Source: Plecoglossus altivelis
Lineage: Eukaryota > Chordata > Actinopteri > Osmeriformes > Plecoglossidae
Reading direction: 5' to 3'
Assembly: GCA_036571765.1 (NCBI GenBank)
Contig: BROE01000001.1
Coordinates: 7,368,151 to 7,432,150 of the forward strand
Length of the DNA: 64,000 nucleotides
A program made the position numbers and the translations under genes. The notes under the pieces are model-generated. The model was not told the DNA's origin, did not search any database, and saw only the letters and a program-made list of their open reading frames with translations. Positions 1-10,800 of this stretch are shown piece after piece. Within the stretch, counting starts at the first letter, position 1. The number at the start of each line of letters is the position of its first letter.

Positions 1-222
1 GTGAAAGCATAAATGCAACTCCAAAGGAATGCGACGGAAGCGGAAAGATGCGCGGTGACGTAATGTCAAAGCTCCTGACAGTCAGTCGGTTGGTCAACAA
101 CAGTTGAAGAGTGAAAACTTTAGTAAACTTTAATAGTAAGACGGAAGGAACGTATCTCAACTATTCTCATCCATACGTGTCTTCATCAAAGTGTGTTTAG
201 GTGTACAAATGTGGTATTATTG
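1..222 (+). promoter_or_regulatory. rab12: rab12 promoter-proximal region / 5' UTR
   Basis: This stretch lies directly upstream of the rab12 start codon and contains no recognisable coding exon. It holds a cAMP-response-element-like TGACGTAA at 56-63. Some or all of the stretch is probably 5' UTR, but the transcription start cannot be placed. An in-frame GTG at 193 precedes the ATG at 223; the ATG is preferred because the protein then starts MDSRYDIQRR, which parallels human MDPGAALQRR. Confidence 0.5.
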
Positions 223-3200
223 ATGGATTCGAGGTACGATATCCAGCGGAGGGTCGGTGGCGGGGGCTCTGCTAATGCGTCCCCCGCTCTGGGGGCACAG
301 TCTCGCCGTAGAAAAATGCCACCCAGACCCGCCGATTACAAACTTCAAATCATCATTATCGGCAGCCGTGGTGTTGGCAAAACAAGCCTCATGGAAAGAT
401 TTACCGACGATACCTTTTGTGAAGCATGCAAGTCAACCGTTGGTAAGAGTTGGTCAACTTTTCCTTTAGCCATGCCACAACGCTGATTGTTGATGCAGAG
501 CTAGCATTGTTTTCCTGAACACATTAGGTATCGGGTGTCGTAATAGCCAGCGGGTATAGAAATAAAGCGAGCAGTTCGCTTTAAATATCTTTGGGTTTTC
601 CATGTGTTTTTCTTTGCCACTTGAGTCAGTGCATTGATTGATTGATTGATGTGGTTGCGGTTGTTCAGTCAAGGCCTGTCAAACAGATTAAGGTCTATTT
701 ATCTGAATTATGTCAGATGTATTTATATTAATTCAATCTGGATTTAGGTACTCATCTAGTGTAATTTTTGTTATACTGTAGTGTATCCTACGTGTGTAAA
801 TCGAATGTTCTGTTTAATATAACGATATTTATACATTTCCTAGTTGTGTTCAGACAGATGGGAAGTAAAACATGTTGTCCCAAATGTCAATTAACTACGT
901 CTAAAAAGCAGTTACATTAAACAAGTACTATTAACGTTGAAAGACTGGAAAAGCAGGGCCTTCTTTACCTCCCTTGTGTTTAAAGCACTTTTCTTAACTC
1001 ATCAATCAGTTGTCTAGCTATCTTAATCACTACACTTTCACTCAGTGTTTAAAATATTTGTAGTCTATTTCTTCCTGATAGTACACAGCCATGTAATATG
1101 TTGTAGAGGGAACACTGCTCTCAATATGACCAACACAAGTGACAGGCCTGCTCAAGTCCCAAAATAGTTTAACTCAGGCAGCTGCTCTGGCAAGCAACCA
1201 TTTTGTGCCTTGTCATACTTGTGACACAGTTCTGCAGGTTACTGCAGCTCCTCTTTGAGTCGTGACTCTCCTGTCCTGTTGATCAAAATGTCTGTAAAGG
1301 AAACGTCTCCTTTTTATGACAGGATCTTAAGATAGAGTACCCTGTGTCTAGGGACTGAGAGTCAGGGCGGTATGTCTCAGTGGATAGTGACATTCCTAGC
1401 CTTTTGTCAGCTATAAAGGAGCGTATGTTTTATGATTGGTGTACCTGCTAGGTCAGTTTGTTTGTTATCCATCTTGTACTCATTTACAGTATCTTATGTG
1501 TTCCTTTGCAGGTGTAGATTTTAAAATCAAAACTGTTGAGCTGAGAGGCAAGAAGATCCGGCTGCAGATATGGTGAGTGGACAGGAAGCAGACGGTGACC
1601 ACTTCCGGCATTCCACCATCTTACTGTCTTCAACAGACTGTCTATTGGTGTATTTGAGTGGCCTAGAATCTTTCTTTATTTGTCCTGGACAGAAAGACAT
1701 GATCTTGAACTTGACTTGAGCTCAAATGCACCTCTCAATGAAGTCAGACATGTTGGATTTTAAACAAAAACCATCCTCAATTAATTATTAATTCATTTTA
1801 GTTATGTCAACAAGACACGGTGTTTCAATATTCCATTTTCGGAAATGGATGATTCTGTGTTGTTCAACTGTTAAGCCATCTACTGCTTTGAATAACTACC
1901 GCATGCCAAAACAGGCACGTGTCTGTACGTGAGCTAGCTGGGTGTGTCCTTGTGCTTGGCTACAATGCATACGTGTTTCCCTAAATAACCCCTTCATCCT
2001 GTTCGCTAACCCTTTCATTCAATCCTCCCCTCCAAACTCCACCTTCTTAACCCCACTCCACCCCCATAAACACCCCAACATTTCCTCTCTCTCTCACCTA
2101 ACTCCACTCCAACCTTTCTACCGCTGCGCTTCCCCCAACTCTCACCACCACAGTCTATTCAGGATGGCTGTCCTGAATGTGTCTCGTGTTGAGCAGCTCT
2201 CATCTCACTGTCCTGCAGCCTGGGCTGCTTCATCACTGTCAGCCCTAACCCTCCTCAGCCATGTGACGCCTGTGTCTGACTCTGCTGCCACTCATAGCCT
2301 GACTCTGACTCACACTGGAAAGGGACAGGCTAGCAGGCCCAAGGTACAGTACATGAACTCATATGAATGTGGCTGTGTAACCTGTAGGCATGTCGCTTCA
2401 AAGTTCAGCAGAAGTTAGAATAGCCAGGAGATCTGTCCTTCCTTGGAAATAGGCAGTCTTGTCCTTCTGGGTAGATTTGTTGATTTAAAAAATGGAGGCA
2501 TGTGATTCAAACGCGTTTGTAGATCTGGCAATACCTTGTCACAGTTTACCTTGTCATAAGGTTGTAGTAAACACATGGCTCTTGTGTTGTCAGTTAAAAT
2601 GTTCTTCTTGCTCATAGCAGATCAGTTTAAGTGGTCTAATGATAGTAGTTGTATTAAACTCTGATTTACTTATGTTTGTTCTGGGTAAGACCAGTACTCT
2701 TCTTTACAGTACAAGGTTTCTTATACGTGTTAATAATGTTCAAATGATCAATACGAACAACATTGATCACAACGAGCAGCCTCATGTAAAAAGTCATTTC
2801 TAATGCATGCTGATTTCGGAGTGTTGACCCTATTCCACCCAGGGACACCGCTGGTCAAGAGAGATTCAACAGCATCACCTCCGCTTACTACAGAGGGGCC
2901 AAGGGAATCGTGCTCGTCTATGACATCACCAAGCAGGAGACCTTCGATGACTTGCCCAAGTGGATGAAGATGATAGACAAGGTGACTTGGTCATCCGCCT
3001 TAAAACTGTTTGGTGTTGTTTTATGGAAGAGCAGCCTGAAGTGCTTGTGTCCTCGCAGTGACCAGCTGTCTTCATGTCCCTCTGTGTTGATGGGGGCAGT
3101 ATGCTTCAGAGGAGGCTGAACTCCTGCTCGTGGGGAACAAGCTGGACTGTGAGACTGACCGCATCATCACACGGCAGCAGGCTGAGAGGGTGAGCCCAGC

Positions 3201-3981
3201 TCTTACCAGCAAACAGGGAAAGGCGCCGGGTCACTTTCACCCAAAGGGCCGATGCTTATCTTGTCCAAAGCAGCTTTGTGTCTTTCAGCCAGGTATTATG
3301 TGAGGTCAATAAACAAGAGAGTGTGAAGAGGCCTCAGATGCCAGTCTACATTCCTATTGAAGGCCTTTATTACTGAAAGACGTTGAGATTTATTTAAGAA
3401 GTTTTCTAGAGTCTTTAGTTACCATAATCTTTTTTTTTTTTTTTTTTGAATGTATAAGCAGGCACCGTTGACAATAAAATCAGGCTTTTTGTTGTTTTGT
3501 AACTAAAACAAGATGTCCTTTCTCATGTACAGTTTGCCTCGCGAATTTCTGGGATGCGCTTTTGTGAGTCTAGCGCCAAGGATAACTTTAATGTGGATGA
3601 GATCTTTCTAAAACTTGTGGATGACATTCTTAGCAAGGTTGGTAGCTCACAGATCTTTCTATTTTTATTTGCCTCAGTACATAGTTGTCTGTTGTTTCAC
3701 TTTTTGCATGCTATGCACAGGCTAAGGAGGATTTATTTCCAATTTCATAATGTAATATAGTTCTTTATAGCTGCTTCCACTAATGTAATCAAGCCTCTGT
3801 ACCCTGTATGGTTTCTGCTGCTGACGACTCTGTTAACCAACAGTTTCCTCGTCCTCTGTGCCATTTTCAACAGATGCCGCTGGAAATTACCAACAATGAG
3901 CTTTCCAACAGCATCCTGTCTCTCCAGCCTGAACCGGATGTGCCTCCAGAGCTTACCCCTCCCCGCATGCGCTGCTGTTGA
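223..3981 (+). CDS. rab12: Rab12, small GTPase (6 coding exons, 240 aa)
   Basis: Coding exons are 223-442, 1512-1572, 2843-2981, 3100-3189, 3533-3637 and 3874-3981. All junctions are GT-AG and phases match, giving 240 aa against 244 in human RAB12. Visible motifs are the P-loop GSRGVGKT (47-54), switch I STVGVDF (71-77), DTAGQE (95-100), NKLD (153-156), SAK (184-186) and a C-terminal CC (239-240) for geranylgeranylation. The first ~38 residues are the Gly/Ser/Arg-rich tail typical of Rab12. By family knowledge, Rab12 is a recycling-endosome/lysosome Rab that promotes transferrin-receptor degradation and is an LRRK2 substrate and activator; Ser104 here aligns with the human phosphosite Ser106. 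The exon 5 donor (gttggt) is weak. Intron 3 is only 118 bp. The gene lies tandem with, and upstream of, mtcl2. Identification is near certain. Confidence 0.96.
443..1511 (+). other. rab12: rab12 intron 1
   Basis: This is a GT-AG intron of about 1.07 kb. It splits the conserved Gly codon of STVG (switch I) in phase 1. I see no gene, repeat or structured element in it. Confidence 0.9.
1573..2842 (+). other. rab12: rab12 intron 2
   Basis: This GT-AG intron of 1.27 kb splits the Trp codon just before DTAGQE. The stretch 1990-2150 is C-rich on this strand. An open frame over 1942-2418 has low-complexity composition and no family resemblance, so I see no gene here. Confidence 0.9.
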
Positions 3982-6255
3982 GTGGACCCCCCCCCACCCC
4001 TCTCCTTTCTACCTGCACATGCAGTGAACCATTCTGGCCACCAGAGGGTAGCATCGAGCAGCTACCTGGAGATTGTGAGAGTCAGTGGATGCTGCAAGAG
4101 GCTCAGTGTCTCCACTTGATTTGCCCTCCTAATTCACCTCTGTTTTCTGTAGCTGAACTCTATAGCATGTACAACAGACACGCACTAACACATAGACCTC
4201 ACCCACCCCTTACTGTCCATCCTTGCTCCTGACTACCTCAAGCCCAGGACTGTTCAGCTAGCTGGGCCTCCCCGGTGCCTTCCAGGTAGAGAGCCCTTGG
4301 TACCCACTACACATCCACACACGAGGGGGGCCATAGAGGCAGCAAACATGGGCTCCTTATAGAGGGACTAGGGCTGCTTCTCTTCCTGCGTCGTAGAAAC
4401 GATTTGAAAAGCACATACACTACGTTAAACTTAGAGTGAGTCATATCTCTGATCTCTATAGTTCTGGGGGTCTGGAAAAGGATGCTCATATTGCTCACCT
4501 CTTAGAGCACGCTATGAGCTGTTATTGGACTGCGTGTAGATACAGAGGTTTCACCCTTTAAGAGTTAGTAAACAGTAACTGCTTGGAATAGGGCAAAATA
4601 ACGCAAAGTTGTTGTTTTTTGTGATTGAAGAAATAATGTAAATATATTCCTAGATAGCCCAGCTGATTTTGGCTGGATTCCATTGAAGAGGTTTGTGTGT
4701 TGCATTTTTATGTGTGTATATTACTGGCCAATAGGAAATAGCCTTGAAGTGGTTGTCAGTTGCATCCTTTTGCCTTACAGTATTAGTGGCTGGAATGGTT
4801 CATGTCACATTTGTATCAATTGTAATGTTTTGCACTACAATCCATTATAGCTAGTTAAGCTGACATGCTCAACTGTTTAGCAGACAGTGTAAAAAGAATT
4901 CTAGTGTTACTTAGTCTAGGTAGTTAATGAAAACAAACCTTTTTTAAATGTTGGACCTTTTGAGTCCTTTCATTTTGGCCAAACAAGTGCAGGTGCAGAT
5001 GGCTCATGTAGTGATTAGGAGGCACTGTGGCTGTGTTTGGAAATAGAATGGTCCACAATACTGTGCACACAGAGGAGTATACAGACGGCAAAAATAATGT
5101 TGGTTGAGGAGTACACTTTTTGTTTCTAAGCTAATATTGTCCATGATCATTTTGGTTATCCTCATTTTAAATGCCACTGTGAACAGTCCCTAGTCCCCCA
5201 CACTATTTTTGGAACATTCAGAGCTACTATTACTGTAGCTACACAGTTCTGTTTATTGGAGATGGTAATGCAGGGGTACTTTCACTTTAGAATTACTCTT
5301 GGTTTTGGTTGGACTATAACCCTGTGTAGCAGTCTTAATTCAGACTTGGTCCTGAGACTCCTAAATGAAAGCAAGTGAGAAGAAACAGCAAATCACAACT
5401 CTAGAATGTCCTGGATGTATTCAGGGCCTATTTCAAAAAAGACAGGGTTGTGTTTAGTTGGGGTCAGCATGGGATGTCCCACAGCACAGTTTGGGCCCCT
5501 ATGTGCATGTTACTTGAGTATTATTTGTGCAAACAACTATAGGTATCAAACCACAGCTTACGTCAACTAAATATAAGTAATTAAAAACAGGGACTTTATA
5601 TGGATAACTTTGTCTTTTTGTAAGTTCTAAACTGTGCTTTGACTAATTTTCACATTGTGATTTTTTCAAGTAATACAGTATGCCTGATGCTTGTTACTGT
5701 CAAGTAAGCAGCTGTTAGTTATTCTATCCCAAAACTTTTTTGCTTGACAGAAGGACCTCCAATAACCGACTGTCTGTCCATAAACGAGTATAAAAAGTGT
5801 ATTTTAATGTCAATAACAAGAAAAATATTTGTTTTCCTTTTCAGTTGTGTTGGAGCCCTCTGAAGGACCTAGGTCAAATATGTCTAAACCTCTTTGTTCT
5901 TATGCAACAGTTTGTTCGTTCATTAATGACTTCATTACTTGTTCTAGTGGTTTGTGTTCAGTGTTTTCTCAGTTTGTTAGGCTGAAATCTATATTGATGT
6001 ACTCCCATTGAGAAAAACGAGAGGTATCATTCTATATAATCTCTTTTACAAACAAGCAGTTTCTGGATACAAACTTATATCATAAATATAAGTTTCTCTA
6101 CACCACATTAAACCATGTAAGATGAAAGACTGCACCTTTTATTAAACCAGTTTCAGATATTTGGAAACAGTTCAGGTTTGCAAGGATTTGTGGTATTTAT
6201 AACTAGTGGCATTCTCAAACTAATGATGTGCAAATAAAGTATATATTTATTACCC
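3982..6255 (+). other. rab12: rab12 3' UTR
   Basis: No coding exon can be seen between the rab12 stop codon and the AATAAA at 6233-6238, and the AT-rich, stop-rich sequence fits one long 3' UTR of about 2.2 kb. The exact cleavage site is inferred to lie 15-25 bases after the AATAAA. The next gene's start codon follows only about 0.7 kb later, so rab12 and mtcl2 are closely spaced tandem genes. Confidence 0.65.
6233..6238 (+). promoter_or_regulatory. rab12: rab12 polyadenylation signal (AATAAA)
   Basis: A canonical AATAAA hexamer at the end of the stop-rich stretch after rab12. It is the best candidate for the rab12 transcript end. Confidence 0.6.
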
Positions 6256-6443
6256 TAAAATCTGTCTCATTCTTTGTCCTAATCTTCCTAAGGATGACGT
6301 GGGGCATATGTTTTTTGCACTGTTTATGTGTGTGTGAGAGAGAAAGGGAGAGTGAAAGACATAGTGAGGAAGGACATGCGCACGAAGGCGTGTCTGACTT
6401 GGTACCAAAAACGAGGGGTGTGTTTCTGTGTTTGTGGGAGACG

Positions 6444-6455
6444 TGCGCATGCGCC
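6444..6455 (+). promoter_or_regulatory. NRF-1-like palindromic site upstream of mtcl2
   Basis: TGCGCATGCGCC differs from the NRF-1 consensus (YGCGCAYGCGCR) only at the last base. It lies in the 0.7 kb between the rab12 poly(A) signal and the mtcl2 start codon, where the mtcl2 promoter should be. Function is inferred from motif and position only. Confidence 0.35.
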
Positions 6456-6950
6456 TTGCGCAGAACTACGGGCGTCAAGGCTCAGACCGCAGCGATTGCA
6501 GATTTTACATGTCAGATAGAAGTGTGAAAGGGCATGAGACGGGGAGCCGACGAACAGGGGGCCCAAAAGGTAACGAAACCGAAGAGTGGAGTATTCTAAC
6601 CGGGGATAAAGAGAAGTCTGCATTTATTTTGTTCCGCCTAAGCATTGCGAGCAGTGACTGCAATCTAGATAATAATTTCCTTATGATAAAGCCATTTATT
6701 ACAGGGATTCCTTCAAGGAGACAGCACGGAGCCGGGCTAGAGGGGAGCACAATGACAACCTGGTGAATGTATACAACTGGATGAAATAAAGCAGCGCGAA
6801 AACGCAGTATGCGCATCACCAACCCGAAGTGATGAATAGCAAAACAGGGAAACAAGACTGTATTTGTGGTGTCGCCTGTCCAGAATATTTTGCTGTACTG
6901 AGGATTGATCTATTTCTCCATCATCCTCCCCTTGCCAGTGTTGGAATATA

Positions 6951-7817
6951 ATGGAGAGCTCCAATGGCTCTGGCAGCGAAACCAAACCGCAAAACCACCA
7001 GTTGGAAAAGAAACGGTTGAACAGAGCACCTTCCCCGGCAAGACCTTTTCTGAAGGATGTCCACTCCCGATCGCCTAAACCACCTGCAATTGTACCAAAA
7101 TCCCCCAAATTGACTAAGCAGCAATCATCCACAGTGTCCTTAACCAATCGCAGCTCCAGGCGCACCATAACTGGAGCGAAAGACAAACCAGCAACGGTAA
7201 AAAGTAACATCAAGTCCTCTGTGACAAAAAAGATCATAAAGGTCACCCAACATGCAGCACTTGAGCCTAAAATCGCCAGCAAAGTGGACAGCAGCAGTCC
7301 TATCCTCGTTAAAGGCAAGAAGGGTAAATTAGCCTCACTGTCTCATAGTCCGTTCAGCCATGGTTCTCCGATACGTGTTCCAACTGGTGCTACCCACGGC
7401 AGGGTTAGTCAAACAGACAGCAGCTCAGATCTATCAGATTGTCCTTCGGAACCGTTGTCCGACGAGCAGAAGCTCGTTCCGGTTGCTAGTAGCGATGCAG
7501 AGTCGGGCACCGGCTCTGGCAGTGACCGGGATCAGGTGGGAGCGGATAATCCGCTGCAGGCAGCATCATCCTCAGAAGCTACCGGAGGGGCTGTTGCTCC
7601 ATTGCGCGTTGTGGAGGCTGGAGCGGCGGCGGCGGCTTCTCAGTCGAAGGGAAGCATGTCTCATGCCCAGCACAGCACAGGTGCACACGGAGAGAAATGT
7701 AAACAGGAGAAACCATCAACAAGCGCACAATCTAAACTGGAAGGAAGCAAATATTTCATTGAGGAGGATTTGCTAAGGGAGATTGAAGATCTTCGTTCTG
7801 AAAACGACTACCTCAAG
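6951..7817 (+). CDS. mtcl2: mtcl2 coding exon 1: disordered N-terminal region
   Basis: This exon encodes residues 1-289. The ATG has a good context (AATATAATGG) and begins MESSNGSGSETKP. The region is rich in Ser, Lys, Pro and Thr, carries an Ala run near residue 225, and has no recognised fold until EEDLLREIEDLRSENDYL, where the family coiled coil starts. The donor follows in phase 0 (aag|gtataa). The N-terminus is the least conserved part of the family, so the start is supported by frame and context rather than by alignment. Confidence 0.85.
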
Positions 7818-10800
7818 GTATAAACCAAATCTATTTATCTGAAGTTTGTCATAATATTGTGTATCATATGTATAGTTTCCCTAGATATTGATAGTTGTGG
7901 CCATGCAGTGCATGTCGATTTGATGAAGCATCAATCGTCTGTATCACTCATCACAGTACATTGAGTATACAATTGAGTATCATCAAGATCGTTTTGGTAT
8001 TTTGCAGTATTGAGCGTTTGTATTTGATTAGTCCACCAGTTAGATTCGATGGAAACTCGAGGTAAATGTGACAGATCTGCAGGCTAAACTACATGCAGTT
8101 AGCACCAATAGTACCATCAAGGTTTCCTCAACCACAGCAATCCCAATTTCAGGATAATTTACCTTCGTAATATTGTAGTTTCTAGACTATGGGGAGATAT
8201 CTGTCCCCAGGATCTAATAACATTATGAACATTACAAAGTACTGTCTATACGTAAATGCAAAATATTCAAATAAATTAGGCTATTTGATCAAGTTTGGGG
8301 GAGGGGAATAGAAGAGGAGATGATGCGACAAAGTATTTGCCGTAATGTTTCAGATGTACAAAGATGGATTCACAAGCATGTCACCATGGGATTCTCCTAA
8401 CTTGATCACAGCTCTGTCCCTGCAGCTCTCTGGGAAGACAAGAGAATTAATCAGCTTTACTGCCTCTAGTCATAATGGCTGTTTCCCCCTGGACTTGATA
8501 ACAGCCCCTTATCCCATGTGTTTAGGGTTCAAATGCCTGTCTCTGTGTCTGTCTGTAAGCCTGATACATATCCACACAGTATTTATCCCTCACGCCAGCA
8601 CACCTAACTCATCCCTTTCCGATACAGAGCGGAACCTACTTTTTGTACTTGTCAGTCTTGTCAGGTTAAAGTTATACTCATGGCACCAGTCAGTTGTCCA
8701 GATATTCCTGCCCCCTGTCTTTCTACACTGCAGTTTCTCAGATGCTGTTAATTCTTTGATTGGACACATCAGCTCAGAAGTGCACAGCGTGTCACAGCTC
8801 GTAAGACTCACTAGGATATGTTTTATCAGAGGGGGTAATAGAGACGCACTCTAATCAACAAGCATGACACCCTTTATCAAGAGCACTGTGTGACATAGCC
8901 TCAGCCTGAACCTTTGCTATTAACCTGCTTATTGATTTGGCTCAAACAAAATGGGTGTTATGTTTTTTTATTCATTCTGAATGAAAATACATTCAGCTCT
9001 CATCACCATCATTCCCAGGTGTTTCCCTGCGTCTGATCTCTGCCTGTGTTTTTGTTCACGTGTCAGTCAAGCCGTGTGCTCTATCCTCAGGAGAATGGCA
9101 GTGAATAGAATGAGCAGGGTCAGCTATCAGGATAGAGGTCAACTGTTCTACCTTAGAGACTCCAAACAAACTGCCTGGACACACTCATCCTGGCGAAGCT
9201 TCTGTTATCGCTCAATGAAAAATATTCACATATGCTTGTGTTCTCCAGCTCGTGGTGGGTGCAACACCAGTGCTTAGACTGAGAGACATATGTGTAAACA
9301 AAAGCCTTATTGTTACATCGTGACTAAGATGCACAGGAAGTTCACTCTCCTTACTGCATGACTGCTTCTCACTTTGCTACACCATACTCACGTCCTGCCT
9401 CACCTGACCGTTGAGCTGTCCTAACTCTGTGTGCTGGCCAGGATGAAGTGGATGAGCTGCGGGCAGAGATGGAGGAGGTGCGGGACAGCTACCTGGAGGA
9501 GGAGGTGTACCAGCTGCAGGAGCTGCGCCGGGAGCTGGACCGCTCCAACAAGAACTGCCGCATCCTGCAGTACCGCCTGCGCAAGGCGGAACAGAAGAGC
9601 CTGCGGGTGGCCCAGACGGGACACGTGGATGGGGAGCTGCTCCGCAACCTGGAGCAGGACCTGAAGGTCTGTGTGTGTGTGGGGGGGGGGAGGGAAAGTG
9701 TGTTGTTGGTTGGGGGCTCTGCATGACTTTACACAAGCGTTTGTCATTGTATTCACAGGCGTTGTGTTTTACCTGTGTCATGTGACCCCCCCAGGTGGCA
9801 AAAGACGTGTCGGTGCGTTTACACAACGAGCTGGAGAGTGTGGAGGACAAGCGCACCAGAGCAGAGGACCAGAACGAGCTCCTCAGGCAGAAGATCATCG
9901 AGGTGGAGATCTCCAAACAGGCGTTGCACAACGAGCTGGAGAGGGCCAAAGAGGTACGATGCTGACAATGTCTGTGATGAGGATGATGAGGATGATCAGG
10001 GTGATGATGATGATGATGTTGATGATGGGGATGAAGTTGATAAGAAGAACTGGTCATTCTGAAGTCAGTGTGCTGTGCTACAGACAGCTTCCACTGTTAT
10101 GTGAGCCTATGTTTGAGAATAGTATTCTGTCTGTTTCAAATCAATGGAGATCCTTGCTCAGAGCAATGAGGGTCACTTGAGTTAATCATTCCCATTAATC
10201 ATTAAATGGTTCTCTAAGCCCTTCAGGGTAGAGATTGATCAAATGCAAAGTTTGATCAGCTATCACAGATATTAGAAAAACGGTTCAATGTGTAGACACT
10301 GATCACCACACTTTAAAAAAAACTTTTTTTATTGTATGGGTAAGATTTGTGTCAACACTCTATTGCATCTTTGACAGAGCTTATTAAAGTATCTGTGCCT
10401 TGTTAGGAGACATGAAGGAAATGAAGATGAGGAGAAGCTATTCTTGGTGATTGGGTTTATCTCCATGCTTAAGCTAACGAACTGTGACACATGCAGGTAC
10501 AGTGCTGTCTGGGAACACAGGGGAACTAGGCCAGAGATACACACACATTCAGTGTGTGGTGACAGTCAATAGTCTTGTTACTTTATCTCAGCAGAGGGCT
10601 GGACATGTTCCTGTATACTGAAGCAATATTTTTCAGGTCCTAAAGGTCCACCTGACTGGCCTGTCTGACCTTGCAAGGACATGTCTAGGTTTGCTTTGCT
10701 GATGCAGCCAGGATTCATTTCTCTTGACTGCTGTTGGACGTTATTGACCTTTTCAGTGTGGTTTGAGAGTAGTGTGGCTAGCCCCCCCTGTGGACGGAGT

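Noticed and set aside
6215..6855. Cluster of 60-116 codon open frames on both strands upstream of mtcl2
   Set aside because: They overlap each other in all frames around a TG/GA-rich tract and the likely promoter; no conserved motif.
6737..7318. 193-codon minus-strand open frame with hydrophobic segments
   Set aside because: Antisense to mtcl2 exon 1; hydrophobicity comes from Lys/Ser codons read backwards.
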